From Gammaproteobacteria bacterium BRH_c0 (GTDB taxonomy: Bacteria > Pseudomonadota > Gammaproteobacteria > Pseudomonadales > Porticoccaceae): a DNA stretch of 49,939 nt. A program made the position numbers and the translations under genes. Location: assembly GCA_000961645.1 (NCBI GenBank), contig LADM01000017.1, positions 1 to 49,939 on the forward strand, read 5' to 3'. Below, in pieces: positions 1 through 9,828 of this stretch. How positions within the stretch are numbered: the first letter of the stretch is position 1; each line of letters opens with the position of its first letter. The notes beneath the pieces are model-generated. The model was given only the letters and a program-made list of their open reading frames with translations. It was not told where the DNA came from and did no database searches.

Positions 1-240
1 CTATACCCAAAGGGCACACTGGGCGCGACGAGCGTAGTTTGGTCATTCCAAATGAGCGAGAAGCAACGACGAGTGGCGCTTTTTTAGGCGCAACCCGAAG
101 GGCTGGGGCCATTTTTGCGCCCAGCTTCGTTGTCAGTCGTTCATTTAGGCCCGCTAAATTTCTCTCCCTCCGCCTCGCTGGTCGAAAAAATGGCCTCCAG
201 CGGCGATAATCCAAATAGTGTTAACAGGCCCTAGGCGCAA
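1..240. repeat. Structured non-coding repeat-like element
   Basis: No credible gene lies here. A long imperfect inverted repeat is visible: 102-116 pairs with 186-201, identical except for one extra base, around a spacer of about 69 bases. The segment appears to end near 234, in a stretch containing GTTAACAGGCCCTAG. Such a fold, without coding potential and beside an ordinary gene, suggests a dispersed intergenic repeat or the end of a small non-autonomous mobile element. The other side lies outside the window, so its boundaries and copy number cannot be judged. That it is a repeat family is inference; only the inverted repeat is seen. Confidence 0.4.
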
Positions 241-425
241 CTGCGGGGCAAATCTCTCACGCCGTGAGATGTTTTAATGGCAGATGAAAGATGGAATAGC
301 AGCCTCGAACGCGTTTTGTCTCTCATCTGCCTTCTCTGATCTCCCGCTCTCCCCCTTCAAATCCCGCCCCGCAATTCCCCCTCGACAACAAATAGCAATT
401 TACTATAGAAAACATAGGGTCAATT

Positions 426-442
426 GATTAGATCAAACCATC
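426..442 (+). promoter_or_regulatory. Possible OxyR half-site upstream of ahpC
   Basis: The 17-mer gattagatcaaaccatc agrees at about 11 of 16 fixed positions with the OxyR consensus half GATAGGTTnAACCTATC. A weaker partner (tatag core) lies five bases upstream, at 404-420. OxyR activates ahpCF in many gammaproteobacteria, and the site sits about 60 bases before the ahpC start. The match was made by eye and no oxyR gene is in the window, so this is tentative. Confidence 0.3.
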
Positions 443-450
443 GGCTTTGC

Positions 451-485
451 TTAGGATGGCCATGTCAACTTACTGACCATCCTAA
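451..485 (+). promoter_or_regulatory. 9-bp perfect inverted repeat in the ahpC leader
   Basis: ttaggatgg (451-459) and ccatcctaa (477-485) form a perfect 9-bp inverted repeat with a 17-base spacer, ending 18 bases before the ahpC start codon. It could be an operator near the promoter or a hairpin in the 5' leader just upstream of the ribosome binding site. No strong -10 box could be assigned, so the role is open. Confidence 0.45.
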
Positions 486-503
486 CCCCCACGGAGTAAA
501 CCG

Positions 504-1070
504 ATGCAAACACTGATCAATACTGAAGTTAAACCTTTTACTGCCAATGCCTACCACAACGGCCAGTTTATCCCGGTCAGCGATGCGGACCTGAAAGGCA
601 AATGGTCTGTGGTGTTCTTCTACCCTGCGGATTTCACCTTTGTGTGCCCCACCGAGCTGGGCGATCTGGCGGACAACTACGCCGAGTTCCAGAAAATGGG
701 CGTAGAGATCTACAGCGTCTCCACGGACACTCACTTCACCCACAAGGCGTGGCATGACACGTCCGACACCATCGGCAAAATCCAGTACCCGATGATCGGC
801 GACCCCACCGGCGCGATCACCCGCAACTTCGGCGTCATGATCGAGGAAGCCGGGCTGGCGGAACGGGGCACATTCGTCATCGATCCCAGCGGCAAAATCC
901 AGATTATTGAAATCAACGCTGGCGGCATTGGCCGCGACGCTTCCGAGCTGCTGCGCAAGGTTAAAGCCGCCCAGTACGTCGCCGAACACCCCGGCGAAGT
1001 CTGCCCCGCCAAGTGGAAAGCTGGCGAAGCCACGCTCGCCCCCTCCCTTGATCTGGTAGGAAAAATCTGA
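504..1070 (+). CDS. ahpC: Alkyl hydroperoxide reductase subunit C (2-Cys peroxiredoxin)
   Basis: AhpC reduces hydrogen peroxide, organic hydroperoxides and peroxynitrite in the cytoplasm and is re-reduced by AhpF. The 188-residue product has the length of the family (E. coli 187). It shows the peroxidatic cysteine C48 in FVCPTE and the resolving cysteine C167 in EVCPAKW near the C terminus, as in typical AhpC1 proteins. The start ATG has the purine-rich sequence ggagtaaacc in front. ahpF follows 118 bases downstream in the same direction, so the two are almost certainly one peroxide-response unit. The leader carries an OxyR-like site and an inverted repeat. Identification is very secure. Confidence 0.97.
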   Translation: MQTLINTEVKPFTANAYHNGQFIPVSDADLKGKWSVVFFYPADFTFVCPTELGDLADNYAEFQKMGVEIYSVSTDTHFTHKAWHDTSDTIGKIQYPMIGDPTGAITRNFGVMIEEAGLAERGTFVIDPSGKIQIIEINAGGIGRDASELLRKVKAAQYVAEHPGEVCPAKWKAGEATLAPSLDLVGKI

Positions 1071-1188
1071 CCAACAACCGCGCCGCGGTGATCCATCGCT
1101 GCGGCGCGGTATTTCAGCACACAAGTGCTGCCCTGCATCAACCTTCCAGTGCCGCAACCCCAAGGGCCGTTATTTCAAGGAGAAAGCC

Positions 1189-2787
1189 ATGCTCGACGAT
1201 TCGATCAAAACCCAGCTGAAAACCTATCTTGAACGCCTGCAGCGCCCCATCGAATTGGTCGCCTCCCTCGACGACAGCGACAAATCCGCTGAAATGCGCG
1301 AGCTGCTGGCCGATATCGTCGGGTTATCACCACTGGTGAGTACGCGCGAAGATGGCAGCGAGGTGCGCAGGCCATCATTTTCCATTGGCGTGGCGGGAGA
1401 GAAGGCGCGGGTCCATTTTGCCGGGATTCCCATGGGCCACGAATTCACCTCGCTGGTGCTGGCCCTGCTCCAGGTTGGCGGTCACCCGCCCAAGGTGGAT
1501 CCAGCCACCACCGAACAGATTCGTGCGATTCAAGGCAACTTCCGCTTTGAAACCTTTATCTCGCTGTCCTGCCACAACTGTCCCGATGTGGTGCAGGCAC
1601 TCAACCTGATGGCGATACTCAATCCCGGCATTGAGAGCGTGATGATCGACGGCGCCCTCTTTCAGGAAGAAGTGGAAAATCGTCAGGTGATGGCGGTACC
1701 CAGTGTCTTGCTCAATGGTGAAAACTTCGGTCAGGGACGCATGTCTCTGGAGGAAATCGTCGCCAAAATCGATACCGGCGCTGCTGCACGCGACGTGGAA
1801 AAACTCAATGCACGGGATGCCTTTGATGTGCTGGTGGTCGGCGGTGGCCCTGCAGGTGCGGCTGCCGCACTGTATGCAGCGCGCAAGGGTATTAACACCG
1901 GCGTCCTTGCCGAGCGCTTTGGCGGCCAGGTGCTGGATACGCTGTCCATCGAGAACCTGGTATCGGTGCCCCACACTGAAGGCCCCAAACTGGCCACCGC
2001 GCTGGAGCAGCATGTCAGAGAATACGACGTCGATATCATGAACCTGCAACGTGCCGAAGCACTGGTGCCAGCGGGGTCAGACGGGCTTATCCAGGTTCGC
2101 ACCGCAGGTGGTGCAACACTGAAGGCGAGGAGCGTTATTCTCGCCACCGGCGCACGCTGGCGCGAAATGAACGTACCCGGCGAAGCGCAATACCGCAACA
2201 AGGGCGTAGCCTACTGCCCGCACTGCGACGGCCCGCTGTTCAAGGGCAAGCGCGTTGCCGTGATCGGTGGCGGCAACTCCGGTGTCGAGGCGGCCATTGA
2301 TCTGGCAGGGGTGGTATCCCACGTCACCCTGCTGGAATTTGACCACCAGCTGCGCGCCGATGCCGTGTTGCAGGACAAGCTCAACAGCCTGCCCAATGTG
2401 ACTGTCATTGTCAGCGCCGAGACTACGGAGGTGAGCGGCGACGGCGAGAAAGTGGATGGTTTGCTCTACAGCGATCGCATCAGCGGTGAGACAAAGCGGG
2501 TTGATCTGGAAGGCATTTTTGTGCAGATAGGCCTGCTGCCCAACACCGACTGGCTGAAAGGTACGATCTCACTGTCCCAGCGGGGTGAAATAGAAGTGGA
2601 TGCAAAAGGACAGACTTCAGTGCCAGGAGTGTTCGCCGCAGGGGATTCCACCACCACACCCTACAAGCAAATCATTATCGCCATGGGCGACGGCGCCAAG
2701 GCCAGTCTCGGTGCTTTTGATCACCTCATCCGAAGCTCAGTAACGGAACAACCCGCTGAGAGCGTGAAGCAGAAAGCAGTCGCTTAA
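1189..2787 (+). CDS. ahpF: Alkyl hydroperoxide reductase subunit F (NADH:peroxiredoxin reductase)
   Basis: This flavoprotein passes electrons from NADH through FAD and two disulfide centres to AhpC. The 532 residues follow the usual plan. A double thioredoxin-like N-terminal domain carries C128-H-N-C131. It is followed by an FAD/NAD(P)H-binding thioredoxin-reductase module with GGGPAG near residue 218, the redox pair C343-P-H-C346, the NAD-binding GGGNSG and a C-terminal GVFAAGD FAD motif. Both cysteine pairs are intact and lie within one or two positions of those in E. coli AhpF. A clear AAGGAG precedes the ATG. It is the second gene of the ahpCF unit and is followed by an intrinsic terminator. 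Confidence 0.97.
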   Translation: MLDDSIKTQLKTYLERLQRPIELVASLDDSDKSAEMRELLADIVGLSPLVSTREDGSEVRRPSFSIGVAGEKARVHFAGIPMGHEFTSLVLALLQVGGHPPKVDPATTEQIRAIQGNFRFETFISLSCHNCPDVVQALNLMAILNPGIESVMIDGALFQEEVENRQVMAVPSVLLNGENFGQGRMSLEEIVAKIDTGAAARDVEKLNARDAFDVLVVGGGPAGAAAALYAARKGINTGVLAERFGGQVLDTLSIENLVSVPHTEGPKLATALEQHVREYDVDIMNLQRAEALVPAGSDGLIQVRTAGGATLKARSVILATGARWREMNVPGEAQYRNKGVAYCPHCDGPLFKGKRVAVIGGGNSGVEAAIDLAGVVSHVTLLEFDHQLRADAVLQDKLNSLPNVTVIVSAETTEVSGDGEKVDGLLYSDRISGETKRVDLEGIFVQIGLLPNTDWLKGTISLSQRGEIEVDAKGQTSVPGVFAAGDSTTTPYKQIIIAMGDGAKASLGAFDHLIRSSVTEQPAESVKQKAVA

Positions 2788-2817
2788 AGCAACGCAGCAA
2801 GGACTGTAGAAAAAGCT

Positions 2818-2856
2818 GACGGAAGGGTGGGCATAAGCCCGCCCTTCCGTCGCTTT
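2818..2856 (+). terminator. Rho-independent terminator after ahpF
   Basis: A 15-bp stem (2818-2832 with 2837-2851, one G-U pair) closes a four-base loop (ataa) and is followed by gcttt. The stem is very stable although the T tract is short. It lies 30 bases after the ahpF stop and closes the ahpCF unit. Confidence 0.8.
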
Positions 2857-2891
2857 AAACTATAGGAATCTCTAAAGATTAACGATGCTTT

Positions 2892-3071
2892 TTAAGAACG
2901 ATCTTTTTTAAGATCGCTTTTCAGATCACCAAAAGCGGCCTGTACCGTACCGGCCGCTTTCTTTATCTTGCCCTTGATTTCAAGGCTTTCATTGCCAACG
3001 GCTTTACCGGCAGCTTCCTTGACCTGACCTTCAGTTTTGGTGATACGGCCTTTAACCTGATCCTTGTTCAT
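2892..3071 (-). CDS. CsbD-family stress response protein
   Basis: A 59-residue, highly charged and very hydrophilic protein beginning MNKDQVKGR. It contains the family's repeated pattern of K-G-x-x-K/T-x-x-x-G-x-x-K-E-A-x-G-K, as in YjbJ/CsbD proteins. These small proteins are induced by general stress; their molecular role is unknown. The start chosen is the ATG at 3071, which has AGGCG upstream and gives the standard family N terminus. A longer reading to 3140 would add 23 residues not seen in the family. It is transcribed convergently with ahpF and separated from it by the terminator. Confidence 0.85.
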   Translation of the reverse strand: MNKDQVKGRITKTEGQVKEAAGKAVGNESLEIKGKIKKAAGTVQAAFGDLKSDLKKDRS

Positions 3072-3228
3072 AACAGTGCGCCTATTGGGTTGTACCTGGT
3101 GGTGAATATCAGTGGTACGGAATCTTCTTCCGTGTTGCACCGCGTGCCATGGCTACAATAGGCTGAGCATCAGCCCTGGTCTGTTCGGAGGCACACACAG
3201 AACCAGGGTGAAGGATCAGGTGTAAGGG

Positions 3229-3867
3229 CTAAACCGGCCTTTTGGCCTCTGGTCCGGCAATGGCCATGGCCTTGATATAGGCAGGTCGCTGGCTGACGCG
3301 TTTCACATAGGCAGATACGTTGGGCAGGTGATCCACAGTCGGGCCACCGAACAGCGGCAGCGAGGTAAAAGCAAAAAAGTTGATCAGATCGGCGGCGGTA
3401 AATGCCGGCCCGGCAAGATATTCGCTTTCACCCAGACGCTGCTCAAGGTGATTGAACATACGCTCTTCACGCTCCTTCGAAAAACCATCGGCGCGCTGCA
3501 CAGCGGGATCATCAGGTGAGGCATTGCGCAGGAACATGCGCAGCATCAGGTTGGCCGAGAGGCTGTCGCGGAAACTCATCCAGTACAGGTAATCAGGGTA
3601 GTTGGGTTGATTCTTGTCAACGCCAAAGCGGCCATCGCCGTATCGGTTGATGATGTATTCGATAATAGCCTGGGATTCGCACAGCACCAGGTCACCGTCG
3701 CGAATCACCGGCGCGGTGGCGACAGGATGCAGGGCCTTGTACTCGGGCGGCGCCAGTCCGCTTTCAGCGCGGTCAAACCATTCGAGCTGGTAGGGCAGCC
3801 CCAATTCTTCCATAAGCCAGACAATGCGGTCGGATTGGGAAACGCCCAGGTGGTAGATGGTTATCAT
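3229..3867 (-). CDS. Glutathione S-transferase family protein
   Basis: A 212-residue soluble protein with the GST plan. Residues 1 to about 80 form a thioredoxin-fold domain containing the start IYHLGVSQSDRIVWLMEELG and the glutathione-gamma-glutamyl binding motif CESQAI, and the rest is an all-helical domain. A serine in the GVSQS segment is in the usual position of the catalytic Ser/Tyr. The substrate is unknown; such enzymes detoxify electrophiles or reduce peroxides. It stands alone, divergent from the peptide transporter, with AAGGA before the ATG. The location next to ahpCF fits oxidative-stress defence, but that is only context. Confidence 0.9.
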   Translation of the reverse strand: MITIYHLGVSQSDRIVWLMEELGLPYQLEWFDRAESGLAPPEYKALHPVATAPVIRDGDLVLCESQAIIEYIINRYGDGRFGVDKNQPNYPDYLYWMSFRDSLSANLMLRMFLRNASPDDPAVQRADGFSKEREERMFNHLEQRLGESEYLAGPAFTAADLINFFAFTSLPLFGGPTVDHLPNVSAYVKRVSQRPAYIKAMAIAGPEAKRPV

Positions 3868-4026
3868 TGTTAATCCTTTAAAGTTTGAGGTTGTTTAGCA
3901 TTCAGGGATGGTACTCCGCACCACTGTGATTGTGAATCGGGCCATAACAGGTATCATTGGCCTGTATCTGCATAGGGGTTTTCAACAGCTCCATTATCTG
4001 CGCAACCATCACCGATAAGGAACACA

Positions 4027-5667
4027 ATGGGCTTGAAACAACCGGGTTTGGCAAAACTGGCAATCGTCGGAGTATTGTTCACACTGCTGCTCAGCGCCTG
4101 CGGTGGCGGCGAATCCAACGTAGAGGCGGGCAACCGCGACAAGATCCTGCATTTTGGCAACGGTACCGAACCCCAGGAACTTGACCCCCATATTGTCACG
4201 GGCATACCCGAGCACAACATCATCCACGCCCTGCTCGAAGGTCTGGTGGGCAAGGATCCGCAAACCCTCGAACCCATCCCTGCGGTCGCCAAATCCTGGC
4301 AAATCAGTGAAGACGGCAAAACCTATACCTTCCAGCTGCGGGAAAATGCCCGCTGGTCGAACGGCGACCCGCTGGCAGCAGAGGATTTTGTCTGGTCCTG
4401 GTGGCGCGCACTACAGCCAGCGCTGGGCAACCAGTACGCCTATATGCTGTTCCCGGTGGTCAACGCCGAAGCCTATGCCAATGGCGACATCACCGATTTC
4501 AGCCAGGTGGGTATCAAGGCCATCGACAAGCACACCCTTCAGGTCACCCTCAATAACCCCACGCCCTACTTTCTTCAGCTCCTGGACCATTACAGCGCTT
4601 TCCCGGTACACCGCGCCACCATTGAAAAATTCGGTGCAGCCGATGAGCGCGGCAGCCGCTGGACCCGTCCGGGTAACTATGTGGGCAATGGCCCTTTTGT
4701 GCTGGACACCTGGAAGCTCAACAAGATCATCACCGTGCGCAAGAACCCCCACTATTGGGGTGCTGACAAAGTGCGCCTTAATGGCATCGACTTCCACCCC
4801 ATTGAAAATGTCTCTACCGAAGAGCGCATGTTCCGCGCCGGGCAGCTGCATATCACCGGCACTATTCCCATCGACAAGATCGCTCTTTATCAGGAAAAAC
4901 ACCCGCAACTGCTTCAGGTTGTTCCTTACCTGGGCACCTATTACTACCGCCTCAATGTCCGCACCCCACACCTCAAGGACCAGCGGGTGCGGCGTGCCCT
5001 CAACCTGGCCATTGATCGCCAGTCACTGGTGGACAACATCACCAAGGGCGGCGAACTGCCCGCCAGCAGTTTCACTCCGCCCGACACCATGGGTTACACC
5101 GCCACATCCGACCTGCGTTTTGATCCCGAGGAGGCGCGACGCCTGATGGCGGAGGCAGGCTATCCCAACGGCGAGGGCTTTCCCGTTACCGAAGTGCTGT
5201 ACAACACATCGGAGGGCCACCAGAAAATCGCGGTGGCAATTCAACAGATGTGGAACAAGCACCTGAATGTAAATATCCGTCTCAATAACCAGGACTGGAA
5301 GGTGTTTCTCAGCTCGGTGAATATGGGGCAATACAGTATTTCCCGCGCTGGCTGGATCGGCGACTACGTGGACCCCAATACCTTCCTCGATATGTGGGTC
5401 ACCGATGGCGGCAACAACCAGACCGGTTGGAGCAATGCCCGCTACGACGACATTATCCTCCGGCTGGCCCCTGCAGCGCCCAGCCAGGAAGCCCGTCACG
5501 AATTGATGCGTGAGGCCGAAGCGATCCTGTTAACCGAGCTGCCGGTCATACCCCTCTATATATACACCAGTAAAAGCCTGATTCAGCCCTCGGTGCATGG
5601 CGTCTATGGCAATCTGATGGATCATATCCACTACCCGGCAGTATGGCTCGACGAAGGCACTGAGTAG
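4027..5667 (+). CDS. Peptide ABC transporter substrate-binding lipoprotein (OppA-like)
   Basis: A 546-residue family 5 solute-binding protein. The N terminus is a lipoprotein signal with lipobox LLSAC (Cys about residue 25), so the mature protein should be anchored in the periplasm. The body carries the SBP_bac_5 hallmarks: an early FGNGTEPQELDPH segment, the W-x-x-S-E-D-G-K-T-Y-T-F-x-L-R-x-N-A-x-W-S-(N/D)-G motif, and the C-terminal aromatic binding region. It should capture oligopeptides and hand them to the permeases that follow. An AAGGA lies six bases before the ATG. The next gene starts 111 bases later on the same strand, and all four transporter parts lie in order. Peptide preference cannot be read from sequence. 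Confidence 0.93.
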   Translation: MGLKQPGLAKLAIVGVLFTLLLSACGGGESNVEAGNRDKILHFGNGTEPQELDPHIVTGIPEHNIIHALLEGLVGKDPQTLEPIPAVAKSWQISEDGKTYTFQLRENARWSNGDPLAAEDFVWSWWRALQPALGNQYAYMLFPVVNAEAYANGDITDFSQVGIKAIDKHTLQVTLNNPTPYFLQLLDHYSAFPVHRATIEKFGAADERGSRWTRPGNYVGNGPFVLDTWKLNKIITVRKNPHYWGADKVRLNGIDFHPIENVSTEERMFRAGQLHITGTIPIDKIALYQEKHPQLLQVVPYLGTYYYRLNVRTPHLKDQRVRRALNLAIDRQSLVDNITKGGELPASSFTPPDTMGYTATSDLRFDPEEARRLMAEAGYPNGEGFPVTEVLYNTSEGHQKIAVAIQQMWNKHLNVNIRLNNQDWKVFLSSVNMGQYSISRAGWIGDYVDPNTFLDMWVTDGGNNQTGWSNARYDDIILRLAPAAPSQEARHELMREAEAILLTELPVIPLYIYTSKSLIQPSVHGVYGNLMDHIHYPAVWLDEGTE

Positions 5668-5778
5668 GATGCTGATGCAACATTCCTATACTTTGCATGA
5701 ATACTTGCGCCATCCCGACACACGCTGCCGGACAGGGATGATCAGAAAAAAATCGCGACTCAAGGAATATCCCACCCC

Positions 5779-6714
5779 ATGCTGAAATTCTTTTTCACCC
5801 GTCTGCTACAGGCCATACCCGTATTGCTGGTGGTGATCACTGTGACTTTCTTCCTGGTGCGCCTTGCCCCCGGCGGCCCTTTCGACGCAGAAAAGGCCGT
5901 GCCACCGGAAGTACTCAAAGCACTGGAGGCCAATTACAGGCTGGATTTACCGGTGTGGCAGCAATACACCTCCTATGTAGGCGATCTCGTCACTGGTGAC
6001 TTTGGCCCGTCATTTCGCTACCCGGGACGCAGTGTCAATGAGCTGATCATGGCCGGGTTACCTGCCTCTGCAGAGCTGGGCTTGTACGCCCTGTTGGTGG
6101 CGCTGGTGATCGGCACCCTGGCGGGCATTATTGCCTCCCTGCGGCCCAACACGGCGCAGGATTACATACCCATGTCCACCGCCATGATCGGTATCTGCAT
6201 GCCGTCGTTTTTGCTGGGGCCGCTGCTGGTGCTGGTGTTCGGCATCTGGCTCGACTGGTTGCCCATCTCCGGCTGGGGCGATATGCCCGGCGACAAGATA
6301 CTGCCCTCCATCACCATGGGCGCCGGTTACGCCGCCTATATCGCCCGGCTGTCGCGTGGCGGCATGCTTGAAGTGCTGAGCCAGGACTATATCCGCACCG
6401 CCCGCGCCAAGGGTTTGCCGGAACGGGTGATTATTTTCAAACACGCATTGCGCGGCGGGCTGATTCCGGTTATCGCCTTTCTCGGCCCCGCTTTTGCAGG
6501 ATTGCTGAGCGGCTCCTTTGTGGTGGAAACGATTTTCCAGATTCCCGGCCTCGGGCGCTTTTTTGTGCAGGCCGCCTTTAACCGCGACTACACCATGATC
6601 ATGGGCACCACGGTATTTTTTGCCTTCCTGATTGTGCTGTTCAACCTGCTCTCCGATGTGATCGCGGTGTGGATCAATCCGCGCCTGCGCCACCAAGCAC
6701 AGGGAGGGCATTGA
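5779..6714 (+). CDS. oppB: Oligopeptide ABC transporter permease (OppB-like)
   Basis: A 311-residue inner-membrane permease with about six membrane segments. The start MLKFFFTRLLQAIPVLLVV and the signature VRLAPGGPFDAEKAVPPEV are typical of OppB. The EAA loop that docks on the ATPase is seen as YIRTARAKGLPERVIIFKHA, about residues 205-225. Together with OppC it forms the translocation path. The stop overlaps the region of the oppC ribosome binding site, with one base between stop and ATG, so the two are translationally coupled. Confidence 0.95.
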   Translation: MLKFFFTRLLQAIPVLLVVITVTFFLVRLAPGGPFDAEKAVPPEVLKALEANYRLDLPVWQQYTSYVGDLVTGDFGPSFRYPGRSVNELIMAGLPASAELGLYALLVALVIGTLAGIIASLRPNTAQDYIPMSTAMIGICMPSFLLGPLLVLVFGIWLDWLPISGWGDMPGDKILPSITMGAGYAAYIARLSRGGMLEVLSQDYIRTARAKGLPERVIIFKHALRGGLIPVIAFLGPAFAGLLSGSFVVETIFQIPGLGRFFVQAAFNRDYTMIMGTTVFFAFLIVLFNLLSDVIAVWINPRLRHQAQGGH

Positions 6715-6715
6715 T

Positions 6716-7612
6716 ATGGTTGCCATCATCACCAACACCGATGAAGTACTGGCCAGCGCAGAACAGGGTACGTCTTTGTGGAGCGACGCCTGGGTGCGTC
6801 TGCGTCGCAATCACCTTGCTCTCGCGGGCTTGGGTATCCTGATCTTCCTCGCTATTGTGTCCCTGCTTACACCCTGGATAGCGCCCTATGGTTATGAAGC
6901 GCAGAATCTCGCCCTGGGCGCCACACCGCCCTCCTGGCAGCACTGGTTTGGCACCGATATTTTTGGCCGCGATCTGCTTACGAGGGTGATGTACGGCGGG
7001 CGCATGTCGCTGATGGTGGGCTTTGTCGCCACCGGCGTGGCGCTGGTGATTGGCGTACTGTGGGGCACAGTGGCCGGATACGCCGGTGGCCGGGTGGATG
7101 CGGTGATGATGCGGCTGGTGGATATTCTCTACGCCCTGCCCTTTATGATTTTTATCATTCTGCTGATGGTGGTGTTTGGCCGCAGTATCCTCCTGCTGTT
7201 TCTCGCCATTGGTGCAGTGGAATGGCTCACCATGGCACGCATCGTGCGCGGCCAGGTGCAAAACCTGCGGCGCCAGGAATTTATCGAAGCCGCCTACTCA
7301 CTGGGCCTGTCACGCTGGCGCATCGTGCGCAAGCACCTGATCCCCAACACCCTGGGGCCGGTGATTGTCTACACCACCCTCACCATTCCCAGCGTCATGC
7401 TGCTCGAAGCCTTTTTGAGCTTTCTCGGCCTCGGCGTGCAGCCGCCGGAAAGCTCCTGGGGCCTGTTGATCAATAACGGGGTGGAAACCATGGAGGAATA
7501 CCCCTGGCTGCTAATTTTTCCGGGGCTGGCGTTGTCAATCACGCTTTTTTCACTGAATTTTTTGGGTGATGGACTGCGGGATGCGCTGGATCCGCGTACG
7601 TCGAAAGATTAG
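6716..7612 (+). CDS. oppC: Oligopeptide ABC transporter permease (OppC-like)
   Basis: A 298-residue inner-membrane permease of the DppC/OppC type. The N-terminal membrane segment follows the W-x-R-L-R-R-N-x-L-A motif (OppC_N domain). The P-S-W-Q-H-W-F-G-T-D-I-F-G-R-D-L-L-T-R stretch is a family hallmark, and the EAA loop is FIEAAYSLGLSRWRIVRKHL, about residues 188-207. AGGGAGGG lies in the end of oppB and the start follows one base after the oppB stop. It pairs with OppB in the membrane. Confidence 0.95.
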   Translation: MVAIITNTDEVLASAEQGTSLWSDAWVRLRRNHLALAGLGILIFLAIVSLLTPWIAPYGYEAQNLALGATPPSWQHWFGTDIFGRDLLTRVMYGGRMSLMVGFVATGVALVIGVLWGTVAGYAGGRVDAVMMRLVDILYALPFMIFIILLMVVFGRSILLLFLAIGAVEWLTMARIVRGQVQNLRRQEFIEAAYSLGLSRWRIVRKHLIPNTLGPVIVYTTLTIPSVMLLEAFLSFLGLGVQPPESSWGLLINNGVETMEEYPWLLIFPGLALSITLFSLNFLGDGLRDALDPRTSKD

Positions 7613-7615
7613 AAC

Positions 7616-7662
7616 GGGAGATGGGAGAAAGTGAGATGTGAGACAAGCCCCCTCCATCTCCC
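7616..7662 (+). repeat. Inverted repeat between oppC and the ATPase gene
   Basis: gggagatgg (7616-7624) and ccatctccc (7654-7662) form a perfect 9-bp inverted repeat starting three bases after the oppC stop. There is no T tract, so it is more likely an mRNA-stability or attenuating hairpin than a full terminator; the ATPase gene 60 bases on is still needed for the transporter. Neighbouring gagatgtgagac-like stretches resemble a stretch upstream of ahpC (about 270-345, read in reverse), perhaps a shared intergenic repeat. Confidence 0.45.
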
Positions 7663-7722
7663 ATTCAGACATCTCCCGGCATCCAGAGACACCAAACAAA
7701 CAACGACCAAGGCCCCATCAAC

Positions 7723-9351
<1,629 letters not shown>

Positions 9352-9550
9352 CACTCCGCCAATTTGATAACGCCGCAGTTGTAGGTTCGGTTAGGCATAG
9401 CCGTAACCCAACATTTACCGGGTTCGAGGCTCATAGCCAGACGACTGCGTGCGGCCTCGTTCCCATCCACCAAGTGGAAATGCCTATCCAAGCCGCATTT
9501 TGGCGCCTGCAATAAGCACTGCTCAAAAGCATTGATCCAACTCCACTGCT
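9352..9550. repeat. Palindromic intergenic repeat (GTTGGGTTACGG-type)
   Basis: At 9379-9414 lies an imperfect palindrome. The plus strand has gtaggttcggttaggc and, after atag, ccgtaacccaacat. This resembles the short repeat with the core GTTGGGTTACG / CGCTAACCCAACCTAC found scattered in many proteobacterial genomes. The minus strand from about 9475 through the palindrome has an open stretch (DGNEAARSR, SLEPGKCWVTA) that recurs as spurious small proteins because of that repeat; this is recalled, not searched. No gene is seen between the peptide ATPase and the antitoxin remnant. Confidence 0.5.
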
Positions 9551-9576
9551 GATATACATTCCACCAAACGTATATC
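9551..9576 (+). promoter_or_regulatory. Operator-like inverted repeat before the antitoxin remnant
   Basis: gatatac (9551-9557) and gtatatc (9570-9576) form a perfect 7-bp inverted repeat with a 12-base spacer, 13 bases before the ATG of the MazE-like remnant. MazE-type antitoxins bind such repeats in their own promoters, so this may be a surviving autoregulatory operator. The assignment rests on position and symmetry only. Confidence 0.35.
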
Positions 9577-9589
9577 GTCGATTTTCAAC

Positions 9590-9766
9590 ATGAAAATTTC
9601 AAAATGGGGCAACAGCCTGGCCATTCGTCTGCCTGGAGCTGTGGTGAAATCTGATGATACAGAGAAAGCGGATCATGCGGAGAGTATGACAAACTGCTCC
9701 AACCATAGAAATCAACCAAGCCTTCACGGGTCTTACACTAATGTATTGCAAAAAACTAGAGTATGA
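9590..9766 (+). pseudogene. Truncated MazE/AbrB-type antitoxin remnant
   Basis: The first 20 codons read MKISKWGNSLAIRLPGAVVK, the classic start of MazE/SpoVT-AbrB DNA-binding antitoxins. Immediately after, where the family continues with a L-G-L-K-E-G-D type stretch, the frame changes to an unrelated, low-complexity tail and stops at codon 59 (TGA at 9764). An intact MazE is about 75-85 residues. No MazF-like toxin follows. The simplest reading is a deletion that removed the rest of the antitoxin and the toxin, fusing the N terminus to downstream DNA. It could still make a 58-residue peptide with the DNA-binding strand, but function is doubtful. It lies between a dispersed repeat and the AT-rich NYN gene. 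Confidence 0.7.
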
Positions 9767-9828
9767 ACTACACCCTATCAAATTAACCTACAGCTAAATC
9801 AGATCACAACTTAAAGGAGTAAATATAA

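Noticed and set aside
465-1163. Long open frame antisense to ahpC
   Set aside because: It lies fully over the secure ahpC gene, shows no family pattern and is a normal shadow in GC-rich DNA.
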